From Acridotheres tristis (lineage: Eukaryota; Chordata; Aves; Passeriformes; Sturnidae), in the NCBI GenBank assembly GCA_037013685.1, contig CM072884.1, positions 103,157,548 through 103,221,547 on the forward strand: a stretch of 64,000 bases of DNA. The letters are read 5' to 3'. This document shows positions 48,673-62,310 of this stretch, piece by piece. Position 1 is the stretch's first letter. Every line of letters starts with the position of its first letter. A program made the translations under genes and the position numbers. Below the pieces are notes generated by a model that did not search any database, was not told where the DNA came from, and saw nothing but the letters and a program-made list of their open reading frames with translations.

Positions 48673-51144
48673 CCAGAAACTGAATACATAAGGGAATACT
48701 GCTCCTGCACAGCATTATTGGTTAATAAACATCATCATGTCTCACAGGGATTTCGCAGTGAACTGCAGTTACCCATTGGATGTGACTGCAGAACAGTTCA
48801 CAGAACTGTAAACCAAAGTTCACAGAGTGGAACACATCACTGAATTAACACAATACCCAATTCACCGTATAGATGCATAGTACCTTTTCAAACTTGTTTA
48901 CTTCACAAAAGCACTGCAACTCTTTATTTTAATTACTTCATTTTCACTTTTGGCATAATTTAAGTATTAAGTAATTTAAGTTCAGCACTCCAGCTGTAAG
49001 AATGATTAATGAACCTGCAATTAATTAATGTAATGGTATAAATAATAATAATGTATAAAACAGTGTGAAAGCACCCCAGTGCTTTTTACCATATTCCACA
49101 GGTGTCACATTTTCCTGGGAAACATTTTACATCACTGAGAGTGATGCCTTTTCCTAAGCCAACTAAAAAGTTAGGCATGCTGTTACAGAACTGTGATTTA
49201 GAATGATATAAAGGAGTGCAGCAGTCTCCTGATCTCTCTTTTTCTTCAACACTATTAGCTGATATAGCTGCAATTTAATTAGAAAAAAATAGTTTAGCTT
49301 ATTTTACCTATTTATAATCAGGACAGTGAAAATTTTACTCTCATTAACAAAAAAAATATATTTTTTTTTGGCCAGTATAAGTCATTCTGCCACATCCATA
49401 ATCAGATAGCTAATTTTTTTTTTGTCTCTGGGAAGAAAAACATGATATTATTTCTATTTCTTCAATTCTTTGCATGGTCTGAACTTCAAGGTGAATCAGA
49501 AAAGGTTTCCTTCCAGCACTGTTGCTACCTAAATAGCAGTGAATACCCCAGCAATGCACACATTCCATTTACTTAAGTTTCAAAATTTTGGTTGAGCAAG
49601 GAGTTAATTGAAGGTTTTCTTTCTCCTTTTGTTGTGTATAACAGCAAGTTTGAAAGAAAGCCTGTCCCTTGCCAGCTTTGTCATGGCAAGGAAAATCCAT
49701 TCCTTCAGTCTGGGTGTCAGCCTGAAAAGCTGCTGTGGGTTTCTAGTCTCATCAAAGCCTGGTGAAATCCGTAAGGATCCTGTGTTTGATCCTTCCATTG
49801 CCTCTGAGAATGTGCTGTGGACTTGCTCCCAGCTGCAAGCAGTACTCTGGTTCCCTCAAAAGTGTCCCCGTTCAGATAGACAGCAGCAGGGAAAGGGAAG
49901 CAGCAGTGCACACGTCGTTTTACTTTAGATCCTGAAGCACTTTAGTACTGTCTAAATCTTCAGTAAGGCCAGCAGGTTTCTCCAAAGGGAGCAGGCATAT
50001 ATGTTCTCAGGGAAGCAAATTCTCCTCTCTGGTGCTGGAACAGAGTGGAAGGATCAAACCAACAGCCAGTCCTTGGCTGTGCTACTATTTACATCTTTCT
50101 GTGCAGAATTAAACATGCAGTACAGGTACAATGAGCTGTAAGCAAGCAGGTTGTTACAGCAGTTGCTGTATCAACTGATCTAGATTAAATGCCCAGCTCA
50201 ATAATGCTGGTTGATAAATCACTTCTGAATTTAACCTTCCCACTGCATCTTGCGAGACCTGAAATGTCCATGACACCGTGCAGGTCTGACTTCACCTTCC
50301 TAAGAGAGGGCAGGTCCAGAAGCTGACAGAACTGCAGCATTTACCAGGCTCCATTGTGACCTGACCAGGTTTTCCTCCAATTGCTTGGAGAATGCGTGGA
50401 ACTTAATTTTTTATATTTCTACTGGGGCGTGTGTCTCAAATTATGTGAAGATACTTCAAAAATCAGTGTTTCAGTGGGAATTGTGTCCTCTGCTCTCAGT
50501 CTATTATGTTAAATAAGATGTTTAGAGACTTTCTGGGCTCCTACTCTTCTTCCTAAACATCAGAAACAAAGAGGTTTTCAGACAGGTGGAAGTCACTAGG
50601 AGAGAAGGTACAGGTTTAGGAAGTGCAATGACTCAGGTCTTTCAGAGGCAGAGGAAGGAAAGAATACATTTCCTCACCTTTATGAATATTTGCTGGATGA
50701 AGAAAATCTGACAGATAATAACAGCCCTCTCCTTGCTTGTCTTTAGCATATCTCTGTGTAAGATCCCCCTCTCATAACCTTTTGTATTCAATCCCAGGAA
50801 TGACTTTAGTAATGAACAAAGGCTGCACCACTCCTCTCACTGTCTACTGATCCTTGTCATCCTGCAGAGTGTGCTGAGCTGCCACAGCTCAAGATAAAGC
50901 TCTGTTATTCTAAATCACTGAAATGAGAGTGACAGTGTACAGCAGGAAAATGCACAAGAAGAAATTGTTTTAAACAAGCCTTATCTGTAAGAATTGAGGT
51001 TGCAAATCTACCCAGTTGTGTGTTAATTTCAGTGTAAGTTAGTGAAGAGTGCAAAGGGCCTAACTTGAAGCCTTATGGTTGGCCTTATCCCCTTTTGTAG
51101 TCAGTGAGAAGTGTAGCAGAATGTAATAACCTTCAGGCTTAGTT
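48673..51144. other. Unique sequence, no gene seen
   Basis: A 106-codon open frame at 49608-49928 starts with a signal-peptide-like stretch, but its initiator is TTG, so it is unlikely in a vertebrate. A 64-codon antisense frame overlaps it. Bases 49929-51144 contain no frame over 60 codons. Small ATTA/AATA-rich patches lie near 48960-49060. Confidence 0.5.
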
Positions 51145-51244
51145 TAAAAAAAATTCAAAAACAAAACAAAACAATACAAACTAAAAAAATAAACAACAAC
51201 AACAAAAAACAAAACAAAAACCCAAAAACCACAAACAAACAAAC
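51145..51244. repeat. A/C-rich (CAAA)n/(CAA)n tract
   Basis: About 100 bases dominated by A with C every three to five bases (AACAAAACAAAAC, ACAACAACAAC, CAAACAAACAAAC). Same strand bias and flavour as the tract at 48.5 kb. Confidence 0.93.
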
Positions 51245-53334
51245 ATTGAAATAGCAGTAAAAATAAGGCAATAATATGCTGGTTCAGGGAATAAAGCTAT
51301 CTAGAAAACCATCAGTGAATTGTGAACTGATGACTGAGAAAACTCATGATTCCTGACTGACCTGGACAAAAAGCATTGCTTCTAAATTATCTGCTTTAGC
51401 CCTTCTTCCTTCTTCTCCTCTCTCATCCAGCTCTCACACCCCAAACCAAGTATTTGGAATTGGAAAAAAAAAGATAAAAGAGTCTAAATGTAATTTCAGA
51501 GTTCACTGATTTAGTTTCAGTTGCACCTCTGACTCTTGAAATATTGTGGGGCTCTGAAAGGAGAAAACAGTATGGAGAGAGCAAACATCATACCCAAAGG
51601 GACAGGATTTGTAAAGTCTAAATGGAAGTCAAACGATGTGTATGATAAAAAAAAAAAAAAAAGTGATAATAGCTCTTAAGCTGTAAGGAAAGAAAACTCT
51701 TTTCTTTTCAATAAACTTATCCTTAAAGTGTTACCAATAAGTATGTGGATGGCTTCTTATATAGAAAATAGATCTTATATACATAAGAAATGTGTTTTGT
51801 GTGTATGTAAATTCAATTACTTCTGTTTCCATTAACCACTGCAAGTCAATGCTTTCAGATTCTATGATTCTATATTTTCAGCTGTAGCATGAAACATGCT
51901 AAAGAAAATGCTTAGAGCTCATGCACCTCTACCTGTACAAAAATTGGTTTTGCTTCCAGAAACTGAGTAAAGTCATAATGCTCTGTATTGCTTTGATCTC
52001 TCTGATGCTGCCCATTCTCATATTAAAGGAGAGGAAACTCTCTGTAGATTAACTATGTATTAAAGGACTATGTTTGGAAATGGTGGACAATATAAAACAT
52101 TAAGGAATTGCTGATACTATTTGCATGTGACTGCTGAATGTGGTTACTTAGTTACTGTGAAATTTTTATCTCAAATTTGTCCTAGAGACTCATATCTGAG
52201 AGCCTGGATACAAGTAGTTCTAAAATTATTTAGATTATATTGACAACATCATCTTTAGTAAGGTTATGCAACAGTCAGTTTAAAAAAAGGTTTAAAAATG
52301 CCTATGTTTTAAAATTTTAAGAATCTCCATGCTTTGGAAGATTAATCTAGTTCAGTAAGTGTGTTTTTTTCTTATATATAGCATATCCCATATGAAAGTG
52401 CAGATTAGGTTTAACCAGTCTGCATATGCTGCAAAGCTGCTCATGTTTATAGAGCATTTTTATTCTCACCTCACCTGGCTTCTGGCCGCAGGAATTGAAC
52501 TGGAATTCCTTGCAGCTGTTCCCCCCAGGAGGTCCTGCATTGCTTCAAGATATAGGCAAAGACATTTACAGTCATACAGAAATCCTGTAATTGTGTAGTG
52601 CCAGAAGGAAGGGAAGAAATATGAACCGTATGGTGGATAGAGAAATAAATAAGAACAGCAGCAAGTGGGTTTGGGAAGTAAAAAAAAAAATTAAAGAAGA
52701 CTAAGAAGCAAAGATTACACAGACTAAGCAGGAACTATGGATGTCAGAAAAGGTTAGAGGAGAAGGATACTATTCTATAAATAATAAACCACTGATGCTT
52801 GCAAGTAATGGAAATGTGGAGTTGTGAATAATTTCATTAAAGAGCTGTCATATGTACTGGTAAAAGTCATGTTGCCACTCCAGTAAATCTCTGTTAGAGA
52901 AGCCAGCAACTCTCTGCTGCTACCACTACTGCCTTTTTGACATAAAGTCCACTGACCTGATTATTCAAGGTTAGGATGTTTCTGTGTTAACAAAGTCAAC
53001 ATTTCTTCTTCATTTCACCTAAAAGGGAGAAAAAGCAATGTAAATTTTATGTCCTTGGGTCTTTTTAAACAGCATTAGGATTTCGTTTTACCATGAATAA
53101 CTAAAATCTTACACTGCTCTAGAGTATAGCCAAATGTGCAATCTTCATTTGTGTCTAGTACCTGTCTTCATCATGAAAAACTAATTATGTTAAATGTTTC
53201 CAAATATTTTTTGGATAAGAGCTGGCATTGGTTTTGCAAGTTCCATTTACACAGATTTGGAGAGCCTTGCTGCTGGGGTAAGAAGGCCACATGTTGTGTG
53301 GTGTCTCTAACCTGCCTTCTTGCTCTAGGGCTTT
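51245..53334. other. AT-rich unique sequence, no gene seen
   Basis: An A16 run lies at 51647-51662. GATTCTATGATTCTAT at about 51859-51874 resembles a CR1 tail but has no CR1 body before it. The 79-codon open frame at 52359-52598 is unrecognised. Confidence 0.5.
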
Positions 53335-53370
53335 GCAGGGAATATTGCAGGGAATATTGCAGGGAACTCT
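53335..53370. repeat. 12-base tandem repeat, three copies
   Basis: GCAGGGAATATT occurs twice exactly and a third time as GCAGGGAACTCT. It is divisible by three, so it gives a repeated four-residue unit (CREY) in a 90-codon open frame at 53136-53408. That frame is otherwise without support. Confidence 0.95.
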
Positions 53371-54731
53371 GCTGGGAGCTGGGAGGGACCTGTAGGGAGG
53401 CCAGATAGCTGCAAGTGATGCTGCTAAAGAAGTATCCTTAGGACACAGAAAACACAATTAGGCTTTACTAGATTTCTCAGCCAGCCATAGCTCAGCTCTG
53501 ACCAATTTAGAGAGTATTGAGTTTGAACTGAAGTCCACCCATCACACACACTCACCTGCAAGGTTAAGGGGCATCACAACACTCTGGGCATTTTTGTTTC
53601 TCAGCTGCTCCAAGCTGTTACAGGAGACATGTTTTCCAAGGGGACATGAGAGTGGAGGAGGTCTTGGAAAATGATGGATCATACAGACACGAAGCATAGA
53701 ATATGAATTTAAAACTCTTGTAGTTGTCCGGAGATAGAAATTTCTCAAGTATTTGTCAGAATTCATGCAGTGTTTTATTTGCTTTTTGTGCCTGTCAGGG
53801 AGAACTGGGGTAAGTACTTTTGTTCTTTGTGATGTTCCTGGTCACAGAAAGAACAGCTGCCATGAATAGAAAACTGTTTTTATTCCTTTGCCTTTGTAGA
53901 ATTGCTTCATGAAAAATATTTGCTTCTGAGCAAAGATGCAAATTGTTCATCATGAATCTTAAAAAGAATCAAAGGCAAACTTTATTTCTCAACAGACAAC
54001 GGTAAATAAGAATTTTGGGCAAACACTGGAAACTATGAGAGTTCTCTCACAACACATACTACCTTTTAGTTCTTATTTTTCTGTCTGACTGTATTGATTC
54101 TTATTTTTCACCTTTCTGTATATTCACCATGTATTGCTGTTACAAGGTGAGGGATGGACTTTCTGTTGAATGCTTTTCCCAGTGAAGGCATTAATTTATT
54201 CCACACTAGAGAGACATTGTTTCTTTAATTTTCATTGAAATCTTTTGCTGTGTTATCTACGCTAATCTGAAAGCTGAATAAAATCAATGTACACAGAAAA
54301 TTAAATGATTTATTCAGTGCTTGTTCAATCTTATCAGTCATGTAAAGATTCTAACATACAAAGCAGATCTATATCTATTTCTTTCTCCTGTTTCCTTTCA
54401 AAAACTTTATTCCTGACTCCTTGATGCTATCATTTCATGCCTACAGAATGCAGAAAGAACATGCTTTGTGCTGGTTTATAGCCTCTGCATTCTCACTGAA
54501 ATAGGTGGAATTCTGGAGACACTAAATTTGTATTGATAACTTTTGTAATAGTGAAATGTTAGAGTATATTTATAACATGCTTGAAAATAATTCTTAGTGA
54601 TGCAGTTTTGATAACATAATAGTTTCATATAATTTCATTTTGTCTTTAGCACACCCCCAGTGTTGCAAAATAAAAACCTATAGTCTACCTCTGTATACAA
54701 GAGACATGTCCCCAGCTCTGTTCTAGAAATA
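53371..54731. other. AT-rich unique sequence, no gene seen
   Basis: One 74-codon antisense open frame (53542-53766) without a domain. No mobile element recognised. Confidence 0.5.
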
Positions 54732-54769
54732 CAAAGAATACACATACTGTTCAAAGAATACACATACTG
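54732..54769. repeat. 20-base tandem duplication
   Basis: CAAAGAATACACATACTG at 54732-54749 recurs exactly at 54752-54769, with TT between the copies. A perfect pair implies a recent event. Confidence 0.95.
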
Positions 54770-57700
54770 ACTGGGACTGACTTACTGGTGCTTATCCACT
54801 TGTATAATCTTTACTTGCACAAACAGTCCTGTTGAAGTTAAAACTCCCAGATACAACACAATTACTCACAGGCTTTATGGTTGCATGGATCTTGACAATT
54901 GTATTCTGCCCCCCAGCTAAAGGTTTGCCATAGTTTGATATGATAAAACCTTCTAGCTGAGTGCTCCCTGCTGTGAATATATATTTTGAAAGCTGACAAG
55001 GATATGGCTTAAGAAGTAGAGAGCCAATTATAAACTGCCACACAATTTTAAATGAAAAAAACAAATCTATCTAGTTTTTAATATCATAACTCTCTTTTCA
55101 AATGCTATTGAGCTTTGCTGTTTACCTCACTTTGCAGCATTTGTTCTCAAGGAAGAAATGTCTGATTATAGATTTCTTGCTGATGATAAGAAAAAGAAGA
55201 AAGAAGATGTGAACATTTTCAATACTAGTCTTAACAATGACTTTTGTTGTTGGGGCAAAAACTGAGGTCATGTTTGGCACTTAGCCCCAGAGTGTTCTGC
55301 AACAGTGCTCTGTCCAAGAGTAGACCTTACCAAAGAGTTCTGCTCTCAAAACTGGAGGAAACTATTTGCAAAACAGCAGTGCCAAAGCTGAATTTTCTAG
55401 TCTCTCAAGGACAATAGGCTGGCTGCATTCTAGGCTATATTGTGTCATAACTGCTGGGTACCCACTGTACATATACAAACAGGCTGTACAGACAAAATTT
55501 GTCTTCCCTATGATACTAATAATGATAAAACTTTCAAAGTGAATAGTGTACTATCTAGTACATCATCTGGCTTGGCTTTGCTATGATAGCTGTCATAAAT
55601 TGATTTTACATGTCAATAGTGGCTATTAGCTAATTGCATAATTTGGCTTTTGGATGTGCTTCACATGCAGCCTTACATTTAAACAAAGCTGCCAGTTGAA
55701 GAAGAAATGAAATTTCCTGGTTTTGTTCCCCTCCTTTGAATTACTTAACTATGTAACCATATCCTTATCTTCCACTGAATGTAATTAAATGACTCTTGGA
55801 AAATTATTAAGTCAAGAAGTCTTTGGAAAACAGTTATGCTTGTGCATGAGTGAGTGCATGTGTGTGTGAAGCAGAAAGGGAGTGATGCTGGGAGTGGGGG
55901 TGGTCTTCATTGTTATTTGAACAAATTGAGTTAATGAGTGTTTTCCTGCAAATACCCAATTCTACAAAACATTTCCCCTCAGAGTATTATTGTAATAAGC
56001 ATTGTCCTTTGGGAGCTCCAATTCTCCATGCTGAATTTCTCTCCACGGTACAGTGGGATTTTTGGCAGGAGCTACAAGGAGCATATGGGATCTCAGTATT
56101 AGACAGAGATGTACTGCTGATGGAGAAAACCATTGTGCCCTTACCTTGCAAAGATATGTTATCATGCATGGGAATTATACTGGGGTATCTGAACATCATT
56201 CCTGGTTTAGTCAATTCCAAAAGAACAATACAGAAGTATGTCATTCAAAATGTCAAAAGATACAGAAGTATGCCAGTTGTGGAAACAGAATAATTAAGTC
56301 ATTTACTATCTATTCATATTCTGTAAAGGCAGCTTATAAAATGTCTGTGGTATTTGCATGGCTGTTTGAATCAAATGTATATTTCTTCACTGTGAAATGA
56401 GCATGTACCTCTGCTCACACTCTACCACAGAAATTTTTGCAGCTCCATGCAAGTGAGCAAAATAGGGCAAATTTATACCAGTAACACTCTGACCCAAATA
56501 CTTGCTAAGCTTGTACATGCCACCTCATTAGATGCAAACTTGCTACTGTGGATTTTTAATATCAGCTGGCTACAGCATATTCTCAACTATTTAGCCCATG
56601 TGTCTGTTTAGCAGGCTGTGTAATTATTGCTGTATGTGTCAAGCCTATCCTAAGGTGATAAGATCTTGTTCCCATACTCCATTTCCCATACAAGGTAAAA
56701 AAAAAACAACTCGGTGTTACTTCTCTTACACGGGTGCACATTTGCAACAACCTTCCTAAGGTGAAATTGCCAATTTACAAATAAGGGCAACAGTGAAAAA
56801 ATTGCACTCCTCTGCTCCGTGTCACATGTAACACTACCACCCTTCACTTCTCTTTTGCAGTTCTGCTACCCACAAAACTAACTTAGCTTTCTTGGTGTGG
56901 TAAAGCCCATCTGAATTATAGTTGCACTGTACTTTCCTCTGTAATTTAGAAATGTTTTATTGCTCCAAATACCCTTTTTGAAAATAAATTGACAAATAAA
57001 TGAAAATCTTATAGCTGCTTATTTACTTCATGAAGAGTTTATTATAATAGTCAGAAAATTGACTATAACATGGGAAGAAATACTGTATGAGGATAGTTCA
57101 ACTCCATTGTTTACACACATCAGGTCTCATTACTAGGATTAATTTGTTATTTGTTCAATATGAGTCCTTCATACACATTAAATATAAGTTGATACAGCTT
57201 TTTCTGTTTCATCTGCATTAGACAGCTTGTGAAACGTAATTCACAGAGCACTGTGGCCAGCAGAATTGCTTAAACAGTCTTAACATATTTCTTTTTTAAT
57301 AAAAGGCAGCCGGGATCTTCACCTAAATAGTATTCCTGTCTTTGTAATGGTTGTGAGATTGAGCTCTCTTTGTCTTTAAAACTTCAGTAAATGACATAGG
57401 TCTGCAAGAATAAATTGAGAAAGATTATTTACCTTTAACTCATTATTCTTTTTCTATTTTTCTTTTTTTTTAAAAAGATAGGTGTGGCTACTAAATAGTC
57501 CTTCTCATGGTTTAAGAAATAATGGATAGAAAAGAAAGTAATTCAGCTTTTAAAAGAATGCAATTTTCCATGTTTCTTCTAAGAAAAATTAGCATCACAT
57601 TATAAAACTCAAAATATCAGCCTATTTGATGAGAAGTAAATGAAAGAAAATGTTATATTTTGCAGACTGGACTTCTCTATGGACAGGATGTTAACTTGTG

Positions 57701-58568
57701 AATGTCTAACATGTTGGGTAGAGACACGTGGCACTGGGCAAAGGGCTGAAATAGTTTAAATGCTTGATTCTATTCCTGATGAAGCTTTTCTCAATGAAAT
57801 ACCAGATATTTAAATAGAGTTTATAAGCCTCCTGCCTCTATGACAAGTATATCCCTTCTGTAGGGATTTTACTCTTTTGGTCGATTTCCATTTCACCAGT
57901 ATTTCATGGAGCAGCATGATTATTTTGCACTAACCCATGGGACACATACTACCAGGGATGTCAGTCTGAGAATGGAAAAGTTTGGGGAGTTCAGGAACAA
58001 TTGTATTTCATAGAAACAAGTTCTAAGTAAGATAGCCAGAAGTCAAGAAGACAACTGCTAGCCCAGGAGCTGGGAAGCAGCTCTTCATTTACAAAAATCC
58101 ACTGGAAATGTGTGTGGTTTATTTCTCTAGGTTAGGAATCAACAAATTTACTGAAGAGTCTCATACTCTATTGACCTTCAAAAATACTCAACCTCCATCA
58201 AAATGTTTCAGTTTTTTAAAAGTGGACAGGAGGTCTAACTATTTCAACATTATTTCATTTTCTTGTCTCTGGGACAATACACAGGGAGAGGAGAAAACAA
58301 GTCTTTCATGTTGAAGGTGTACATTTCTCCTATGTAAATGAAAGAAAAAGGAAAACACTCAAGAAATTTGCTCTATGGCATTCTGTAGATGAATATATTT
58401 ATATTGGTGCCTTACCTAGAAGAACATATTATCCAGAGGTCACCAAAGAGGTGTCATTGGTGAAACATCTCAAGTGTTGTACCACGCCAACCTCAGTATA
58501 CTAAGGGCGTGGTTTTTTACTACTTTTAATCTGATGCTGAGGTGTAAAGACATAATGATCTTCTTTGG
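54770..58568. other. AT-rich unique sequence, no gene seen
   Basis: A cluster of overlapping frames on both strands at 55910-56400 (127, 115, 85 and 67 codons) is the densest open region here. The longest begins with TTG and none shows a domain. Bases 56848-58107 hold no frame over 60 codons. Confidence 0.45.
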
Positions 58569-58592
58569 AAAAAAAAAAAAAGAAAAAAAAAA
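58569..58592. repeat. Interrupted poly(A) tract
   Basis: A13, a single G and A10, followed by TAATTAAC. Simple repeat. Confidence 0.92.
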
Positions 58593-61500
58593 TAATTAAC
58601 AAAATCATATTGTCTAGAAACTGTTCTTTGAAATGAGCAGCTATTGTTAGTGCTGCCATAGAGATTATAATTTGAAAAGACTAGTGTTTCTTGTTTCTCT
58701 GCATTGCATTTATTTTATTCTATTTTATAATCCTGTGAAAAGAAGCATTTCAAAAAAGTCTATGGAATGTCATGATTCCAACTGATCTCCTTTGTTTCTG
58801 TTATTAGATTAGATTTCTCCTTCTGCAATAGCCCTTGAAAGAGTATGCAGCTGATAGTATAAAAGTCAGACATTTTCTGTGTTGGGAGATAATTCTCTGT
58901 TTTTATGAGATGTGTATCTTTTAAACATTTAAAATCTGCTGCCAAGTAAAGTTCATAGTGTGAAGATAAATAACGTCATTAAACTAAAAAAAAAACTTTT
59001 TAATGATTGGTAGCTATTCAATGGGCTTAGCAATTTAACCTAACACTTCCTTAGAAAAATCACCACAGTCGCTCAAATTTCTAACCCCAACAATAATTTC
59101 AAGACAATGTGGCAGCATTCTTTTATAAAGTGGGTCACTGGTGATTTCCTGAAAGCTTAGCCCAGTAATTTTCATATTCTTTTTATTGCTATGTCAAAGA
59201 AGAAATACAAAATGTGATTTGGGTTGTTAAAATGGCATAACATTATTTCAATTTAGCAGGGACTGTCTAGGAATAAGGCATGCTTTGGAGGTCATTCTTA
59301 ATTCCCTTGAGGACAGTTGCTGTGAGCTGGCAGATTTATACTTTCCCAGCCCATTGTTTTGCCCTTTGTAATGGTGAAGGAAGAGATCAAGCAAATTCTG
59401 ACTACAGTTTTCCTGTTCACTCCAGTTTTTACTGGTTACTGTGTCTTTTACTCCTGAGCATCAGCAAATTAATGACTAGCACTTAGCTCATGTACTTTTT
59501 TTATTTCACCCATACATAGTAAATATTTCCTATCTAGAAATACCCAGAATATATGTAATGTGTAATTTTTAATTGAAGAGAGGTTCAATTAATCTTAAAG
59601 CACAGGAAAACAGGGAGACACTCAATGCCACAATGAATAAGTGATGAGTGTATATGAACAATTTTACCAGAAATTAAAACTAAATCTTTCAGTCATCCTA
59701 AAGATGAAACAATTCAGCTTTTATTAATTTTCATTTTAACGAGCAGGAATAGGGAAAAAAAAATTAAGATGTTAAGAAGTCAATAAGTTAAGTTAACAAA
59801 AAGAAAAGAAACTTGCTTTTTTAATTGTTGTTATTCTAAATGCAAAAATCTTTCCGAAGTCCAGGTCAAAATTGTCAATCAAACATGAATCCAAAAGTCC
59901 TCTTCCATTTGTAGCAGAGAAGGTGTACTCAGAATTATGAAAGATAAGGTCAGAGTGCATTCTTGCTGATTCCATAGCACAGGCTGCAAGGAATGATGCA
60001 CTGTAAGGGATATTCCCTGCAGGGCTCAGCATATCCCTCCCCTTGGGCCCGTTTGTAATTTGATATCTTTTCTTTCCACATGCGCTTGCTCACTTCTAGA
60101 ATCTTAAAACACATTAGTGTTTAATTACAATTTTGGTGAATTTATTCTCTTGTCCACGCTGCTGTATCACTCAAAATTTACCAGGCCGATATTAAACACC
60201 AAAATTATGTTTACTCTAGCACTTCCTAAAAATATAGATGCAATTGTAAACAAAGCATTCACACTTTCGTAACTAATTGATTTATTTGAAAGGTCAGGGA
60301 TTTTTCAAAACAGCATTTTAAAATAATTATTCAGGACTTTCCAAGTTTACCTTCCTAGAAGTCATATGCCCAAACACAGAAGCTTGTGAGAGCTTGAAAA
60401 GGTTTTATTACTGTGATCTTTTCTGGTTCAGATTCTTATGTGACTCATTGTTCTTTGCTTGAAAATAAGTAATGCTGTTTGACAAATATGCTTTTCTATG
60501 AAAATGGAATCTCTAGGCAGGTTCTTAGAGAGATCCATACGTTGTTGATTTTTTTCCTAAAGTATAAAAATCTAAAGGCAGGGTGTCACATCCCTTGTGA
60601 AGGTTCGTTATTAAATTTCATGAACTCCTTTCAGTCTCTCACAAGGGCTGTGTTTCAGAATATATTCAAATATACTTTGCCTCTATTTTTAAACCTTTAA
60701 TAGGCATGACACAAATATTTTTGTTCAGGGTTTTTTGTTAGTAGTTTGTTTTTTTTATTATTTTTCACTCTTTTCCACTCTCTTTCCAAGTCTGCCTTTA
60801 TGCTCTGGATAGAGTCTGCCCTTATAGAAATCAGCAATTTTTAATTTTTTTTTAATATATTAAATAATATACCTTATGTTATATCTATCTAGAGCAGTAC
60901 TCAGTGACAGATCTATGAGCTACTGGCTTGAGAGTACATCTTTGAATCTATATGAGCTGTAATGAGTGCAGGAAATATTTAGATTTCCAAAAAAACATCA
61001 CTGTGTAATTTTGATGTGTTTAAAACTTTGTTTCCTTTATCAGATTCTTGATTTTTGTGAAGGGTAACAAATCTGGAAAACAAATACGTTTGAGAACAAT
61101 TAACTCCAAAAGGTCATCATGACAAAAAAATAAATTATGAAGAAGTCATTGAGTTTTTGTGTCTGTGCGCTCATCCAAAGTGAGAGTTTATTCTGGTAGA
61201 GTTTATATAGATGATTGTCTTCAGAGACTTTGGTCAGCACTTCAGCTTCTATGAACCAAACAGGAATTCTCATCTTCTTGGAAACAATTTCCCTTAAAAA
61301 AAAGGGCAAGGGAAAACAAGAGAAATCTATACATCCTGAAACTGGTCTCTTGAGTCCTAATAAGTTCCTATGAGTAAGATCCTCAGATTTGGTTTGGGAG
61401 TGGTGGTGAGATGATAACTTTTTTCAGTAATCTGGCTCCTTGTCTTGCCTGCTTTGGTAATCAGACTGTGCTGAGAGTGGGATTACAAACTGAAGCCCTT

Positions 61501-62310
61501 TTGTTTCAGACAATATCACACAAGCATCATCTGTTGTTAGGGAGATAGTCATCCAGGGAACAGTCATTCAAACATAGCATGATGTCTCTACCAAATTCAA
61601 GCCCATAAAGACTGTTCTATTGAAAGCAGAATAGTCCCTTCCCATTTTATTTTAAGATACACTAGCAGCTGCTGTAATACATAAAACAGCTAAATGATTT
61701 CAAAGCAGCATTAATGAATTTAAATGAGATCTGCAATCTGCTCTTCTTCAGTCAAACTTTCGACTACTTGGGATGAACAGGGACTATGATTTGAAGGATG
61801 TCATCCCTGCTATCTAAAAAACTCTAATTGGGAATTATATATGTCCACAAATAATGGAGAATTAACCTTGTTTACAAAATTGTAAACCAAATAATTCTCA
61901 ACCAGCAACAGTCAGATAAAGGATTTTCTTGGCTGTAATACTGATATTTTCCACAGTGGGGAGACAAAATTATTAGCAAATTGGTGTGGATGATGAACAG
62001 AAAAGTTAATTTGTGGACATCATTTCAAAGCTTCTATTTAATGTACAATTTAGAGGAAGAGATGCATGAAATATTTCAGCTAAGGTAAACCCAACAAACA
62101 AAATCTTGTAGATTTAATTTTGACTATATGTTTTTAATAATTTAGTAGGAAATATGTCATTAAAGGATTACTAAATTATTGCAGTAAAGTTTTTCTGGCT
62201 CCTTTTCATTGTAAGTATTGACATGTGCTAATACTTCTTATAACAGCAACAAATTTAGTTACATGTCACAATCTGTTCCCTGTCTAAATACATGTTTATA
62301 TTGAGAGACA
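58593..62310. other. AT-rich unique sequence, no gene seen
   Basis: Short open frames (58760-58945, 59280-59486, 59793-60032, 60479-60700, 61100-61309; 61-79 codons) are spread over both strands without domains. No mobile element is recognised. Confidence 0.5.

Noticed and set aside
48498..48843. Phe/Val/Cys-rich and Lys/Asn/Thr-rich frames
   Set aside because: They are translations of the A/C-rich simple repeat.
49608..49928. 106-codon frame with a signal-peptide-like start
   Set aside because: The initiator is TTG, not ATG, which is not expected for a vertebrate gene, and the rest has no known domain.
51850..51880. GATTCTATGATTCTAT as a CR1 3' tail
   Set aside because: No CR1 body precedes it, and a 16-base match to a microsatellite-like tail is too little.
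55910..56293. 127-codon open frame
   Set aside because: It begins at TTG, overlaps frames on both strands and shows no domain.
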